From NCBI GenBank assembly GCA_944320285.1, contig CALUGX010000126.1, forward strand, positions 21,498-85,497: a DNA stretch of 64,000 nt. Reading direction: 5' to 3'. Positions 8,792-20,307 of this stretch are shown here, in pieces. The stretch comes from an uncultured Prevotella sp. Lineage in GTDB: Bacteria > Bacteroidota > Bacteroidia > Bacteroidales > Bacteroidaceae. How positions within the stretch are numbered: position 1 is the first letter of the stretch; every line of letters starts with the position of its first letter. The translations under genes and the position numbers were made by a program. The notes beneath the pieces were generated by a model, which saw only the letters and a program-made list of their open reading frames with translations, was not told where the DNA came from and searched no databases.

Positions 8792-9952
8792 TTAGCACAA
8801 TTTCCGTGCTCCATCGCTTATTACAACATCATAAACTTTGGCCTTTTTCCCGAATTTATTATCATATTCAGTTAAAGTGTCATTTATAAATTTGTCATAA
8901 AGTTCCTCTTTCACAAGGTTTATGGTGCAGCCTCCAAAACCACCCCCCATAATCCGGCTTCCGGTAACGCCGTGTTTGCGGGCTAAATCTACAAGAAAAT
9001 CAAGTTCTTCACATGAAACTTCATAATCTTTACTCAACCCGTTATGTGTTTCATACATTTTTTGTCCTACGGTTTCATAGTCTCCTGCGTTTAGCGCGTT
9101 ACAAACGGCCAAGACCCTGTCTTTTTCACCTAAGACATACACAGCTCGTTTCATGTCCTCATCGCTTACTTCAGCCTTTACGCCCTCTAACATTTCCCAA
9201 TTCGCATCACGTAAAGTTTCAATGTCCATGTCAGCATATTTGTTTTTCAAAGCCGCAACAACGTTTTCACAACTTTTACGTCTGTCATTATAGGCAGAAG
9301 ATGCAAGTTCGTGTTTAACTACAGAATCTATCAATACAAGTTTATATCCTTTGGGCTCAAACGGATAATACTCATATTCACGGCTTCTGCAATCAAGACG
9401 CATGAGTTTACCAGCTTTTCCAAACATACTTGCAAACTGATCCATTATTCCACAATTAACACCACAATAATTGTGCTCTGTCGCCTGTCCTGCAAGCACC
9501 ATGTCCCATTTAGAGACTTTGTTGTAACCGAATAAATCATTTAAGGCGTATGCAAAACAACATTCCATTGCTGCGGAAGAAGACATACCAGCTCCCAATG
9601 GGACATCTCCTGCAAATGCAATGTTAAAACCTTTTACATCAACACCTTGTTTCTTCATTTCCTGTATTATTCCATATATGTATCTTGCCCAGCTTGTGCG
9701 TGGCCCTTCAGGATCGTTTACTTTAAATTCCACCCTGTCTTTTAGGTCTATTGCGTATGCCATCACAGTGTCTGTCCCATTTGGGCGGATTTCGCACATT
9801 ATGCCTTTATCAATGGCTCCGGGAAAAACGAAACCTCCGTTGTAGTCTGTGTGTTCACCAATAAGATTTATACGGCCGGGTGCGACATAAACGTTTCCTG
9901 TTTTTCCATCAAAATGTTTGATGAAACGACTTCTTACAAATTCAATATCCAT
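8792..9952 (-). CDS. galK: Galactokinase
   Basis: A 386-aa GHMP kinase phosphorylating galactose to galactose 1-phosphate (Leloir pathway, cytoplasm). The galactokinase signature GRINLIGEHTDYNGG is at residues 26-40. The GHMP ATP-binding loop PLGAGMSSSAAME follows, and the C-terminal motif GGGFGGCTINLV is intact. It starts 14 nt after the galM stop, so the two form an operon. No galT, galE or galactose permease is adjacent. Confidence 0.95.
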   Translation of the reverse strand: MDIEFVRSRFIKHFDGKTGNVYVAPGRINLIGEHTDYNGGFVFPGAIDKGIMCEIRPNGTDTVMAYAIDLKDRVEFKVNDPEGPRTSWARYIYGIIQEMKKQGVDVKGFNIAFAGDVPLGAGMSSSAAMECCFAYALNDLFGYNKVSKWDMVLAGQATEHNYCGVNCGIMDQFASMFGKAGKLMRLDCRSREYEYYPFEPKGYKLVLIDSVVKHELASSAYNDRRKSCENVVAALKNKYADMDIETLRDANWEMLEGVKAEVSDEDMKRAVYVLGEKDRVLAVCNALNAGDYETVGQKMYETHNGLSKDYEVSCEELDFLVDLARKHGVTGSRIMGGGFGGCTINLVKEELYDKFINDTLTEYDNKFGKKAKVYDVVISDGARKLC

Positions 9953-9966
9953 AGTTTATACGCTTT

Positions 9967-11058
9967 TTATTTATTAACAATGCTAAATTTATAAATTGTT
10001 TTTTGCTTATATTGTTCGCCGGGCCTTAATATGACTGACGGGAAATATGGATGATTGGGAGAGTCTGGGAAATGTTGCGCTTCAAAGCATACGGCACTAC
10101 GTTTTGGGAACGTTGCACCATGCTGGCCTTTGTATCCGTCAGCCCAATTATCAGTATAAAGCTGCACACCGGGTTCTGTTGTATATACATCCATTACACG
10201 CCCGCTTACAGGTTCGGTAACACGTGCTGCGAAACTTAATTCGCCTTCTTCTCTTTTATTCAAAACAAAACAATGGTCGTATCCTGCGCCATTTTTTATT
10301 TGTTCATCATCTGCATTAATGTCTTGTCCAAGAGGCTTGGGGTGACGAAAATCAAACGGTGTATCTTTAACCAGTCTTATTTCACCCGTTGGTATGGATG
10401 TTTCGTCTATTGGAAGGTAGTAGTCGGCATTGATTTCACACATTAAATTGTCAATGGTCGGGGTTGGGTTTGATATGCCGGCAAGGCTGAAATATCCGTG
10501 ACTTGTAAGATTGATTATCGTTTTTTTGTTCGTTGTGGCTAAATATTCGATAATCAATTCGTTATCATCGTTAAACGTATATACAACTGTAACTTTCACT
10601 TCGCCGGTATAACCCTCTTCTCCATACGATGAAACATAACTTAAAACCAATGTTTCATCATTCATTCGCAAAGCATCCCACACTTTTGCATTAAATCCTT
10701 TATTACCTCCATGCAGTGAATTTGGTCCATTATTTATTGCAAGTTGGTATTCTTTGCCATTAAGTTGGAATTTACCTTTATTTATACGGTTGCCATATCT
10801 ACCGATAAGCGTAGACAAATAAGGTTCCGGACTGTTTATTACGTCTTGAATGTTGTCATGCCCCTGTATCACGTTTGCGTATTTTCCGTTTTTGTCAGGA
10901 ACCATGATCGCAACTATCGCTCCCCCATAATTGGTTATGGCGACTTCGTTGCCTAACTTGTTTTTCAGGATATATAAATCTGTCTTTTTGCCATTTATTG
11001 TGGTTTGAAAATCTTCACATTTCAAACCACACAAACATTGTGCTTCATTTGTGTTCAT
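9967..11058 (-). CDS. galM: Aldose 1-epimerase (galactose mutarotase)
   Basis: A 363-aa mutarotase without a signal peptide, so cytoplasmic. It interconverts alpha and beta galactose to supply galactokinase. Motifs are SLHGGNKGFN, NLTSHGYFSL, GAGYDHCFVLN and CFEAQHFPDSPN with the catalytic Glu. It is the first gene of the galM-galK operon, with a consensus promoter about 30 nt upstream. The sequence is related to the secreted ara-operon epimerase at 7118-8284, so the two are specialised paralogs. Confidence 0.93.
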   Translation of the reverse strand: MNTNEAQCLCGLKCEDFQTTINGKKTDLYILKNKLGNEVAITNYGGAIVAIMVPDKNGKYANVIQGHDNIQDVINSPEPYLSTLIGRYGNRINKGKFQLNGKEYQLAINNGPNSLHGGNKGFNAKVWDALRMNDETLVLSYVSSYGEEGYTGEVKVTVVYTFNDDNELIIEYLATTNKKTIINLTSHGYFSLAGISNPTPTIDNLMCEINADYYLPIDETSIPTGEIRLVKDTPFDFRHPKPLGQDINADDEQIKNGAGYDHCFVLNKREEGELSFAARVTEPVSGRVMDVYTTEPGVQLYTDNWADGYKGQHGATFPKRSAVCFEAQHFPDSPNHPYFPSVILRPGEQYKQKTIYKFSIVNK

Positions 11059-11085
11059 AATATTGATGTTTTAGTTAGTTATTTG

Positions 11086-11117
11086 CAAAGTAACCAAAAA
11101 TAGTTGAGAAACACAAA
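11086..11117 (-). promoter_or_regulatory. Promoter of galM-galK
   Basis: Minus-strand TTTG (11114-11117), 21-nt spacer, TACTTTG (11086-11092): a full match to the Bacteroidetes primary-sigma promoter. It lies 28 nt upstream of the galM start. Confidence 0.75.
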
Positions 11118-11158
11118 TGAAATATATGAAATTATTTCATTTTAATGTTAAAAAATAA

Positions 11159-12445
11159 TTAAATACAATAAGATAAGAAATCCGCCACAATGTAACTACT
11201 GCCTCCGACAAAAATAAAATCTTCCTTATCAGCATCTTTTAGTGCTTGACGATACGCACTTTTCACATCTTTGTGACTTGTGCCGACAAGGTGCAATCTG
11301 TTGCCTAACTGCATTATATTTTGTTCGCTAATGGCGCGTTTGTTATTCGCCTTGGTAAAATAATATATTGCATTTTTTGGTAACATATTCATCACAGTTT
11401 CAACGTCTTTGTCATCAACCATGCCAAACACAATCCTCATTTGTTTGTACTTTTGCATTCTCAGCTGTCTACTTAAGTATTCCCAGCCGCCGACGTTGTG
11501 GCCCGTATCACAAATAACTACAGGTGAATTGTTCACTTTTTGCCATCTTCCTGCCAATCCCGTAGTTTTAATAACATTACAAAATCCATACTTAATGTCA
11601 TCTTCACTTATTTCCAATCCTAACTTTTTAAGAATTTGTAATGAACATAAAACCGTAGCAGCATTTTTTGTTTGATATATGCCGCCAAGTTCACCATATA
11701 ATGTGCCAATGCTTTTAGTTGTATATGTAATTCCGCCTTGGGGCTCCATTCTTGCGTTTGTGATGTCTGTCATGTCTTCGGCGAAAACAATCTGGCTTCC
11801 AGTTTCCTTTGCTTTAGCTTCAAAAACCGGACGTGTCTCATCGTTGCTTTCTCCTATTACAACGGGGATGTGCGCCTTGATTATTCCGGCTTTTTCATAA
11901 GCGATCTTGGCTAAGGTATTACCAAGGAACTGCGTATGATCGAAACTGATATTGGTTATAATAGAAAGGACTGGCGTTATTATGTTAGTACAGTCAAGCC
12001 TTCCACCTAAACCGACTTCCACAACGGCTATATCTACGTTGCAATCAGCAAAATATTTGAAAGCTAAAGCTGTGGTTAATTCAAAAAAACTTGGATGTAA
12101 CGGCTCGAAAAAATATCGTTCATTCTCAATAAAGTCAACTACATATTTTTCCGATATGCACTTTCCGTTCACCCGGATACGTTCGCGAAAATCCTTTAAA
12201 TGCGGTGAAGTATATAACCCGACGGTATAACCAGCCGTCTGAAGGACAGCTGCCATTGTATGCGAACAAGAGCCTTTACCGTTGGTTCCTGCTATATGGA
12301 TTGTCTTATATTTTTTATGTGGGTTGCAAAAGTGGTTATCCAATGCTATTGTGTTTTCCAACCCCTCTTTATAAGCAACAGCGCCCACTTTATGAAACAT
12401 AGGGACGCTGTTGTATAAATATTGTATGGTTTCTTCGTAAGTCAT
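11159..12445 (-). CDS. folC: Folylpolyglutamate / dihydrofolate synthase
   Basis: A 428-aa Mur-ligase-family enzyme that adds glutamate to dihydropteroate or folates. The ATP loop is IAGTNGKGSCSHT, followed by the family block SPHLKDFRERIRVNGK and SFDHTQFLGNTLAKIAYEKAG. The start is placed at the ATG preceding TYEETIQYLY (position 12445), 13 nt after the dnaJ stop. A longer open frame upstream would overlap dnaJ by more than 130 bp and encodes no folC-like sequence. It is probably co-transcribed with dnaJ. Confidence 0.92.
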   Translation of the reverse strand: MTYEETIQYLYNSVPMFHKVGAVAYKEGLENTIALDNHFCNPHKKYKTIHIAGTNGKGSCSHTMAAVLQTAGYTVGLYTSPHLKDFRERIRVNGKCISEKYVVDFIENERYFFEPLHPSFFELTTALAFKYFADCNVDIAVVEVGLGGRLDCTNIITPVLSIITNISFDHTQFLGNTLAKIAYEKAGIIKAHIPVVIGESNDETRPVFEAKAKETGSQIVFAEDMTDITNARMEPQGGITYTTKSIGTLYGELGGIYQTKNAATVLCSLQILKKLGLEISEDDIKYGFCNVIKTTGLAGRWQKVNNSPVVICDTGHNVGGWEYLSRQLRMQKYKQMRIVFGMVDDKDVETVMNMLPKNAIYYFTKANNKRAISEQNIMQLGNRLHLVGTSHKDVKSAYRQALKDADKEDFIFVGGSSYIVADFLSYCI

Positions 12446-12458
12446 GATAGTTCTGCGG

Positions 12459-13628
12459 TCAGTTAAAATAGTTCTTGAACCTTTGGAATATGGTTCGTTT
12501 TGTTGCACTATCCCCCTTAAAATTATCACTTTCGCGCATTTCTTCCAACTCACGCTTTTCCTTCTGGCTAAGGGTTTTAGGTACATACACACTGATATTT
12601 ACAACCATGTCACCCATACCACGGCCATACCCTTGCACAGCAGGTAAACCTTTCCCTCTTAAGCGCAAAGCCTTGCCTGGTTGAGTACCTGGTTCAATCT
12701 TTATTCTCACTTTCGAGCCATCGATTGTCGGTATTTCAACACTTCCACCTAATGCTGCAGTAGGAAAGTCAAGTAGAAGATTATATATAATGTCATTGTC
12801 GTCACGCACGAACGTGTCATTAGATTCTTCTTCAATGTAAACCTGTATGTTGCCAGGCACACCGTTATGAATGCCGGCATTGCCTTTTCCGGGAACATTC
12901 ACCACCATGCCTTCTGACACACCTGCAGGGATGTTGATTTCTACGACTTCTTCGCCTTTTACGACCCCGCTGCCACCGCATACACGGCATTTGTTTTTGA
13001 TTACAGTGCCTTCTCCGTTGCAGGTTGGACATACACTCTGTGTTTGCATCATGCCGAAAAGACTTTGCGTAGTCCTCGTCACCACGCCGCTGCCATGACA
13101 CGTCGGACAAGTCTCTTTCGCACCATTCCCTTCTGCTCCCGAACCGTGGCAATGGCTGCAAGTAACGTCTTTCTTGACCTTGAATTTTTTTGTTACGCCG
13201 GTTGATATTTCCTGCAAGGATAATTTTACTTTCAAGCGCAAGTCAGAACCACGGTGCTGTGCAGGGCGGTGTTGTCCTCCGCTAAAGCCTCCACTAAAAC
13301 CGCCAAAGCCTCCACGTCCGCCGAATATGTCGCCGAACATAGAGAATATGTCGTCCATACTAAAACCACCGGCACTGCTGAAACCACCGAAACCGCCTTC
13401 ACCACCAGGACCGTTAAAGCCAAATTGGTCATATTGCTGTCTTTTCTGCGGATCATGTAACACGTCATACGCTTCCGCAGCTTCCTTGAATTTCTCTTCG
13501 GCCTCCTTGTTTCCAGGATTGCGGTCTGGATGGTATTTTATGGCTATTTTCCTGTAAGCCTTCTTTATTTCATCTTCTGAGGCATTTTTGCTCACGCCAA
13601 GCACCTCATAATAATCTCTTTTTGCCAT
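12459..13628 (-). CDS. dnaJ: Chaperone DnaJ
   Basis: A 389-aa type I Hsp40 co-chaperone that stimulates DnaK ATPase. The J domain (residues 1-70) contains HPD in [11 protein letters not shown] Gly/Phe-rich linker follows, then four zinc-finger repeats ([32 protein letters not shown]) and the C-terminal substrate domains. It follows grpE on the same strand, with a hairpin in the 99-nt gap. Confidence 0.96.
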   Translation of the reverse strand: MAKRDYYEVLGVSKNASEDEIKKAYRKIAIKYHPDRNPGNKEAEEKFKEAAEAYDVLHDPQKRQQYDQFGFNGPGGEGGFGGFSSAGGFSMDDIFSMFGDIFGGRGGFGGFSGGFSGGQHRPAQHRGSDLRLKVKLSLQEISTGVTKKFKVKKDVTCSHCHGSGAEGNGAKETCPTCHGSGVVTRTTQSLFGMMQTQSVCPTCNGEGTVIKNKCRVCGGSGVVKGEEVVEINIPAGVSEGMVVNVPGKGNAGIHNGVPGNIQVYIEEESNDTFVRDDNDIIYNLLLDFPTAALGGSVEIPTIDGSKVRIKIEPGTQPGKALRLRGKGLPAVQGYGRGMGDMVVNISVYVPKTLSQKEKRELEEMRESDNFKGDSATKRTIFQRFKNYFN

Positions 13629-13649
13629 AACTTTATTAAATTAAGATTT

Positions 13650-13727
13650 AAAAGTTAAGAATTAAGAAAATATGCCACTATAATATTGCGGACTTGCGAT
13701 TTTCTTAATTCTCCACTCTTAACTTTT
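13650..13727 (-). terminator. Hairpin between grpE and dnaJ
   Basis: Two-part inverted repeat: 13650-13660 pairs with 13717-13727 and 13661-13671 pairs with 13699-13709, with 7 unpaired bases on one side. Both arms are built from TTAAGA-type words found in other gap hairpins of this window. It starts immediately after the grpE stop and could lower dnaJ expression relative to grpE or act as an mRNA processing point. Confidence 0.45.
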
Positions 13728-14381
13728 TCATTGTCCCACTGCAACTTTGGCGTGCCTTATTACTTTGTCGTTCAACATATAGCCTGTTTGGACGCAATCG
13801 AGCACTTTACCTTTCTTATCGTCACCCATACCGGGCACCATCGCAATGGCTTCATGGAAATTTGTGTCAAACTCGGCGTCCTTGGTGTCGATTTTCTTCA
13901 CGCCGAGACTTTCCATTATCTTATTTATCTTTTGATATATCAATTCCATGCCCTCCTTGAGTACGGTTGCGTCTTCTGTTTTTTCTGCGTTGGCGAGTGC
14001 GCGTTCCATGTCATCTATTACAGGCAATATCGCCTGTACGGCTTTTTCCGAACCATTGAGTATCAGTTCTGCCTTTTCTTTCAGTGTGCGTTTCCGATAG
14101 TTGTCAAACTCTGCTACATAACGCAAATATTTATCCTTTAGCTGTTCAATCTCTTCTTGTGCGGCAGCTAATGGGTCTTTTTCGTCGTCATTATCAGCAG
14201 TATTGTTCGTCGCTTCAGCTGTCTTTTCAGCGTCTTTATCTTCGCCTTTTACGTCGCCATTGTTTGGGCTACTTGCACTTTCATCGGTGCCCGTGGCTGA
14301 AGTATCTACATCTTTTTCTACCGTTTCGGATACATTCTCCTCACGTTCATCGTTTTTTATATTCTTCTTTTCTTCTTTCAT
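13728..14381 (-). CDS. grpE: Nucleotide exchange factor GrpE
   Basis: A 217-aa protein that releases ADP from DnaK. An acidic, low-complexity N-terminal tail of roughly 70 residues precedes a coiled coil (QEEIEQLKDKYLRYVAEFDNY) and the C-terminal beta domain with VLDCVQTGYMLNDKVIRHA. The order grpE-dnaJ is typical of Bacteroidetes. It starts 63 nt after the ABC-F gene, with no clear promoter of its own, so it may be read from the ABC-F promoter. Confidence 0.94.
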   Translation of the reverse strand: MKEEKKNIKNDEREENVSETVEKDVDTSATGTDESASSPNNGDVKGEDKDAEKTAEATNNTADNDDEKDPLAAAQEEIEQLKDKYLRYVAEFDNYRKRTLKEKAELILNGSEKAVQAILPVIDDMERALANAEKTEDATVLKEGMELIYQKINKIMESLGVKKIDTKDAEFDTNFHEAIAMVPGMGDDKKGKVLDCVQTGYMLNDKVIRHAKVAVGQ

Positions 14382-14444
14382 GACACAAATATTTTTTTGT
14401 AAAGGCTATAGCAAAAACCTTGCCAACGTGCACGTCTGTGACAT

Positions 14445-16123
<1,679 letters not shown>

Positions 16124-16166
16124 TATCGTTTTTCGCCTTTATGTTTTTCGTTATGTCAGGACAAGA

Positions 16167-16313
16167 TCATTTTACGTTTAACAACTGTTCTCCTTGCCGG
16201 ATATCTTCTTTTAGCATATTTAAATTCTCAAGCAACATCCTGACTTCTTCGCTGTTGATGTTGCGCAAATGCGTTTACAATACATTCTTAGCTTCATCAT
16301 GTCGCCAAATTTA
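16167..16313 (-). pseudogene. Possible remnant of a degraded gene
   Basis: On the minus strand, one frame reads HDEAKNVL, a TAA stop, then LRNINSEEVRMLLENLNM and KEDIRQGEQLLNVK before a stop at 16167-16169. The composition looks protein-like (charged, amphipathic), unlike the flanking DNA, but no family is recognised. It lies in a long gap upstream of the ABC-F gene. It could be chance. Confidence 0.2.
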
Positions 16314-16444
16314 ATAAGTAATTATCCGTTGGTGAAAGTAATTTAATGCGTACTTAATTCTGCTGATGGGAAATATAATGAATAGCCATAATGAAACTAA
16401 ATTAAACAGATTTACTTACACTTTGATTTTTATTAATGCTCTGT

Positions 16445-16822
16445 ATATTAAATATTTTGAATTTAAAATACTTTGGACGTAAATATCGCAAGGAAAAATG
16501 TGCAAGTGTAAGCGGTTGATTTTATGAGTTTTATATATAAACGATGTAAATGTGTGCAGTAAATGTGACTGATTTATAGATGAAAAACGGCCTTTGAAGG
16601 CGTATTTAATGCCAAACGAGGGTGCCATTGATGGCTAACGAGGGTGGTAATGATGCCCTTTACTACTCTTAAAGGGCATCATTTAAAGATGGTAAAGGGC
16701 GTTATTAAGGGGTGTTATAGCCGTTAAAACCATCAGTTTGGACGGTTATAACTCTCAATAAGGGGCGTCGTCATTCTATTTTGAGTAAACTTACGTACAT
16801 TTTGGTTTTGACAAAAAGAAAC
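16445..16822 (+). repeat. Dispersed hairpin-rich intergenic element, copy A
   Basis: Diverged copy of the element at about 50401-50770, which is in the opposite orientation. Shared blocks in the same order include GCAAGGAAAAxTGTGCAA, ATGAAAAACGGCCT, the AAAGGGCATCAT/GGTAAAGxGC cluster, CAGTTTxxACGGTT, and a closing TTTTGACAAAAAGA. It contains perfect local hairpins such as GATGCCCTTT...AAAGGGCATC. No open reading frame spans it. Confidence 0.6.
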
Positions 16823-16933
16823 GAAAATATGCAGATTTGTAAATTTTTGGAACTGTTTTGATTTCTGGCAAAGTCTGTTTTTATATATTAAAAACGCATC
16901 CGATTCTTTGATGAAAAATCAGAAACGGTTTAT

Positions 16934-16990
16934 AAGTGTTAAGAAAATATGCAGCGAGAATAAATGACAAAGCATATTTTCTTAACACTT
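16934..16990 (-). terminator. Terminator hairpin after hisC
   Basis: A perfect 19-bp stem (16934-16952 with 16972-16990) and 19-nt loop, starting 10 nt after the hisC stop. The arms carry the TTAAGAAAAT word seen in the grpE/dnaJ hairpin, and the loop side carries GACAAAGCAT. Confidence 0.65.
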
Positions 16991-16999
16991 AATTCATAT

Positions 17000-18031
17000 T
17001 TATAATGTCCTTAGTGCGGAGAGTAGGGCGTTGTTTTCGCCTTTACTGCCTATGGTGATGCGAAGACAGTCGCCGCAAAGCGTAACGCGCGTGCGGTTTC
17101 TTACGATAATGCCGGCGGCTTTAAGGTAATCATAGATGGCTTGGGCGTCGGTGAACTTCGCGAGCAGGAAGTTGGCATCACTTGGATATACCTTGATGCA
17201 GCACGGCAAAAGATTGAAGGCTTCAACCATACGCCCACGTTCTAGCAGGATGGTCTTCACCCATTTGTCTACGGCGTATGGGTCTTTCAAGGCCTCCAAA
17301 GCTGTGCGTTGCGTCAGTGCGTTGACGTTGTAGGGATATTTCACCTTGTTGAATATTTCGATTATAGCTTTGTCGGCAAAGGCCATACCGAGGCGTATGG
17401 CTGCACAACCCCACGCCTTGCTGAAAGTGTTAAGCACAACCAGGTTGGCGTATTGAGACAAATCAAGTCTCAACGGCCGCTCCGAAGAAAAGTCAGAATA
17501 GGCCTCGTCTACGATTACGATACCGCTGAAACGGCGTATTGTTTCAACGATTTCATCGCGGCGGATGTTGTTTGCTGTAGGATTGTTGGGTGAACAAATC
17601 CATATCAATTTGGTGTTGGTGTCACAGGCGGCAAGCAGTGCGTCTGCCTTAACTTGAAAGTCGGCGTCAAGAAGCACACGGCGATATTCCACGTCATTAA
17701 TGTCGGCACATACTTTATACATTCCGTATGTCGGTTCGATGGCGACAACGTTGTCAATGCCGGGACGGGTGAAGCAACGGTAGGCGAGGTCGATAGCCTC
17801 ATCCGAACCGTTGCCAAGGAAGATTTTGTCAGCATCAACACCCTTGATTTGGGCGATACGCGCCTTAAGCTCTTTTTGCAGCGGGTCCGGATAGCGGTTG
17901 TAAGGACAGTTGTAAGGGTTCTCGTTAGCGTCGAGAAGCACTTGTGCCGCGCCGCCGTATTCGTTGCGTGCACTGCTGTAAGGCTCTAATTTCCAGATAT
18001 TTGGACGGATTAATTCACTTAATGGTTTCAT
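17000..18031 (-). CDS. hisC: Histidinol-phosphate aminotransferase
   Basis: A 343-aa class II PLP-dependent aminotransferase, converting imidazole acetol phosphate to histidinol phosphate. The opening [16 protein letters not shown] and [17 protein letters not shown] are HisC landmarks. [15 protein letters not shown] contains the PLP-binding Lys, and CSPNNPTAN is the cofactor loop. It is third in hisG-hisD-hisC, 53 nt after hisD. Confidence 0.94.
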   Translation of the reverse strand: MKPLSELIRPNIWKLEPYSSARNEYGGAAQVLLDANENPYNCPYNRYPDPLQKELKARIAQIKGVDADKIFLGNGSDEAIDLAYRCFTRPGIDNVVAIEPTYGMYKVCADINDVEYRRVLLDADFQVKADALLAACDTNTKLIWICSPNNPTANNIRRDEIVETIRRFSGIVIVDEAYSDFSSERPLRLDLSQYANLVVLNTFSKAWGCAAIRLGMAFADKAIIEIFNKVKYPYNVNALTQRTALEALKDPYAVDKWVKTILLERGRMVEAFNLLPCCIKVYPSDANFLLAKFTDAQAIYDYLKAAGIIVRNRTRVTLCGDCLRITIGSKGENNALLSALRTL

Positions 18032-18066
18032 TTTGTTGTTAACAGAGTTAATGAGATGTGAAGTCT

Positions 18067-18083
18067 GGAGTTAAGACAAATGC
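18067..18083 (+). repeat. Copy of the GGAGTTAAGACAAATGC word
   Basis: This 17-bp word lies in the hisD-hisC gap, ending just before the hisD stop. Its reverse complement (GCATTTGTCTT plus TAACTCC/TTC) recurs at 57095, 58491, 61110 and 61181, marking a dispersed intergenic repeat. Confidence 0.5.
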
Positions 18084-18084
18084 G

Positions 18085-19371
18085 TCATTCTTCATTCAAT
18101 CTTGCGGTCATAGCGTTCTTATGGGCCATGAGCTGTTCGTTTTCAGCCATAATCTCAACCGCGCGGCCGATAGATTTTATGCCCTCCGGGGTTATGTGTT
18201 GGAATGTTATCTTGCGGTTGAAGCTGTCAAGATTGACACCGCTGTAAGCCGTTGCGTAGCCGTTGGTTGGCAAGGTATGGTTTGTGCCGCTGGCGTAGTC
18301 ACCCGCACTCTCGCAGGCATACTTGCCGAGAAATACGCTGCCGGCGTTAACCACCATACTGGCCAAGCGTTCGTGATTCTCCGTGGCTATTATCAGGTGT
18401 TCGGGAGCGTACATATTGCTTAACTGCATGGCCGTGTCGTCGCTATCAACTATGACAATCTTGCTGTTTTCAAGAGACCTGCGGGCAATGTCTCTGCGGG
18501 GTAGGACTTCTAATTGCGACGCAACTTCCTTTTCTACGGCTTCAGCCATACTGACAGATGTTGTGATAAGCAACACCTGCGAGTCAACGCCATGTTCTGC
18601 CTGCGACAGCAAGTCGGCTGCCACGAACTCCGCGTTGCTTGTGGCGTCGGCTATGACACACACCTCGGACGGTCCGGCCGGCATATCGATGGCAACGTCG
18701 TGGAGCGATACAAGCTGCTTGGCCGCCATGACATACTGGTTGCCCGGTCCGAATATCTTATAAACTTTTGGTATGCTCTCTGTCCCGTATGCCAAGGCAC
18801 CTATGGCCTGCACGCCTCCAGCCTTGAATATCTTGTCTACGCCGGCAATACGGGCGGCTGCCAAAATTGCCGGGTGTACTTTGCCGTCAGCAGACGGAGG
18901 CGTGCATAGTACTATCTCACCGCAGCCGGCAATCTTGGCCGGAGTGGCAAGCATGAGCACCGTGCTGAACAGCGGGGCGGTGCCGCCGGGGATGTACAGT
19001 CCGACCTTCTCAACGGGTACACTCTTTTGCCAACAGGTGACGCCGGGGCAGGTCTCAACCTTGTTGGCTGTAAGGCGTTGTGAAGAATGAAACTTTGAAA
19101 TGTTGTCGTGAGCCAAGATCATAGCGTCGTAAAGTTCAGCGGGAATGGTGGCGACAGCCTCGTCTGTTTCCGCCTGGCTGACTACAAGACTATGGAGCTC
19201 GGCACGGTCGAATTTCTTTTCATATCGCTTCACGGCTTCGTCACCGTTAGTCTTTATATCATCAAGTATGCCTTTCACCGTGGCCGTAAGTTCTTCGGCA
19301 TCTAAATGCGGACGGGCCGTAATTTCAGCCCATTCGCCACGTGCAGGGTATTTGTAAGTTTTCATAACCAA
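18085..19371 (-). CDS. hisD: Histidinol dehydrogenase
   Basis: A 428-aa zinc-dependent enzyme that oxidises histidinol to histidine in two NAD+ steps. Conserved blocks are YIPGGTAPLFSTVLM, FGPGNQYVMAAKQ, DMPAGPSEVCVIAD, LLSQAEHGVDSQ and SGTNHTLPTNGYA, including the catalytic Glu-His region. It starts 16 nt after hisG in the same operon. Confidence 0.95.
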   Translation of the reverse strand: MVMKTYKYPARGEWAEITARPHLDAEELTATVKGILDDIKTNGDEAVKRYEKKFDRAELHSLVVSQAETDEAVATIPAELYDAMILAHDNISKFHSSQRLTANKVETCPGVTCWQKSVPVEKVGLYIPGGTAPLFSTVLMLATPAKIAGCGEIVLCTPPSADGKVHPAILAAARIAGVDKIFKAGGVQAIGALAYGTESIPKVYKIFGPGNQYVMAAKQLVSLHDVAIDMPAGPSEVCVIADATSNAEFVAADLLSQAEHGVDSQVLLITTSVSMAEAVEKEVASQLEVLPRRDIARRSLENSKIVIVDSDDTAMQLSNMYAPEHLIIATENHERLASMVVNAGSVFLGKYACESAGDYASGTNHTLPTNGYATAYSGVNLDSFNRKITFQHITPEGIKSIGRAVEIMAENEQLMAHKNAMTARLNEE

Positions 19372-19387
19372 ACAATATTCAGGAAGA

Positions 19388-20239
19388 CTAAAGTATCATT
19401 TTCTCAATAGGCGTAACTAATATGCCTTGTGCCCCCATGTCTTTCAATTTGCCTATAATTTCCCAAAATCGCTTTTCATCGAGTACAGTGTGCACCGAGC
19501 ACCATTCACTATCGGCAAGTGGTATGACGGTTGGACTTTTAAGTCCGGGCAAGACGTCGATAATCTTGGAAAGGTTGGCCTTCGGTGCATTCATCCTTAC
19601 ATACTTTTTGTCCTCGGCGTTGCGCACAGCTTTAATCCTGAACAGCATTTTGTCGAGTGTGGAGCGCTTTTCCGCGTCAAGTTGTTTTCTGGCTATTAGC
19701 ACAGCTTCACTCTTCATCACCACTTCCACTTCCTTAAGATTATTGCTTACAAGGGTAGAGCCGCTGCTTACGATGTCAAATATACCGTCGGCAAGACCTA
19801 TGCCCGGACTAATCTCTACGCTGCCCGTGATGACATGAATTTCGGCAGAGATGTTATTTGCATCAAGATATTTACGTAAAATCACAGGGTAAGAAGTCGC
19901 AATCTTTTTGCCGTTAAACCATCCCGGACCGTCATAACCTTCAGATTTTGGAATGGCAAGCGACAAACGGCACTTACTGAACCCCAGCCTCATCAATATG
20001 TCGGCCGGCTCGTCTTTCTCTGCAAACTCGTTCTCACCGACAATACCAATGTCGGCAACGCCCGAAGCAACACTCTGCGGTATGTCGTCGTCACGAAGAT
20101 AAAGCACTTCAAGAGGAAAGTTGGATGATTGCACCAATAATGTGCGTTTGCTTGAACTGACTTTAATGTCCGCCTCGTCAAGCAAGTTCATCGTGTCGTT
20201 ATAGAGACGACCTTTTGATTGTACTGCTATACGCAACAT
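19388..20239 (-). CDS. hisG: ATP phosphoribosyltransferase, long form
   Basis: A 283-aa enzyme catalysing the first step of histidine synthesis (ATP + PRPP). The start is the ATG of LRIAVQSKGRLYND; the in-frame extension upstream crosses the promoter. The C-terminal ACT-like domain (from about residue 205, ending ILVTPIEKMIL) marks the long form, which is feedback-inhibited by histidine and needs no HisZ (family knowledge). It heads the his operon. Confidence 0.94.
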   Translation of the reverse strand: MLRIAVQSKGRLYNDTMNLLDEADIKVSSSKRTLLVQSSNFPLEVLYLRDDDIPQSVASGVADIGIVGENEFAEKDEPADILMRLGFSKCRLSLAIPKSEGYDGPGWFNGKKIATSYPVILRKYLDANNISAEIHVITGSVEISPGIGLADGIFDIVSSGSTLVSNNLKEVEVVMKSEAVLIARKQLDAEKRSTLDKMLFRIKAVRNAEDKKYVRMNAPKANLSKIIDVLPGLKSPTVIPLADSEWCSVHTVLDEKRFWEIIGKLKDMGAQGILVTPIEKMIL

Positions 20240-20267
20240 ATTTATAATTTTATTAAAAAAAGTTTGG

Positions 20268-20299
20268 CAAATGTACGTTTTTCTAAGCATATTTGCAAG
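20268..20299 (-). promoter_or_regulatory. Promoter of hisG operon
   Basis: Minus-strand CTTG (20296-20299), 20-nt spacer, TACATTTG (20268-20275), 28 nt upstream of the hisG ATG. It overlaps the region of a divergent promoter for the transglycosylase gene. Confidence 0.65.
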
Positions 20300-20307
20300 A
20301 AATGTTG

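Noticed and set aside
12446-12592. N-terminal extension of folC
   Set aside because: It lies entirely inside dnaJ in another frame, and the FolC family begins at the ATG at 12445.
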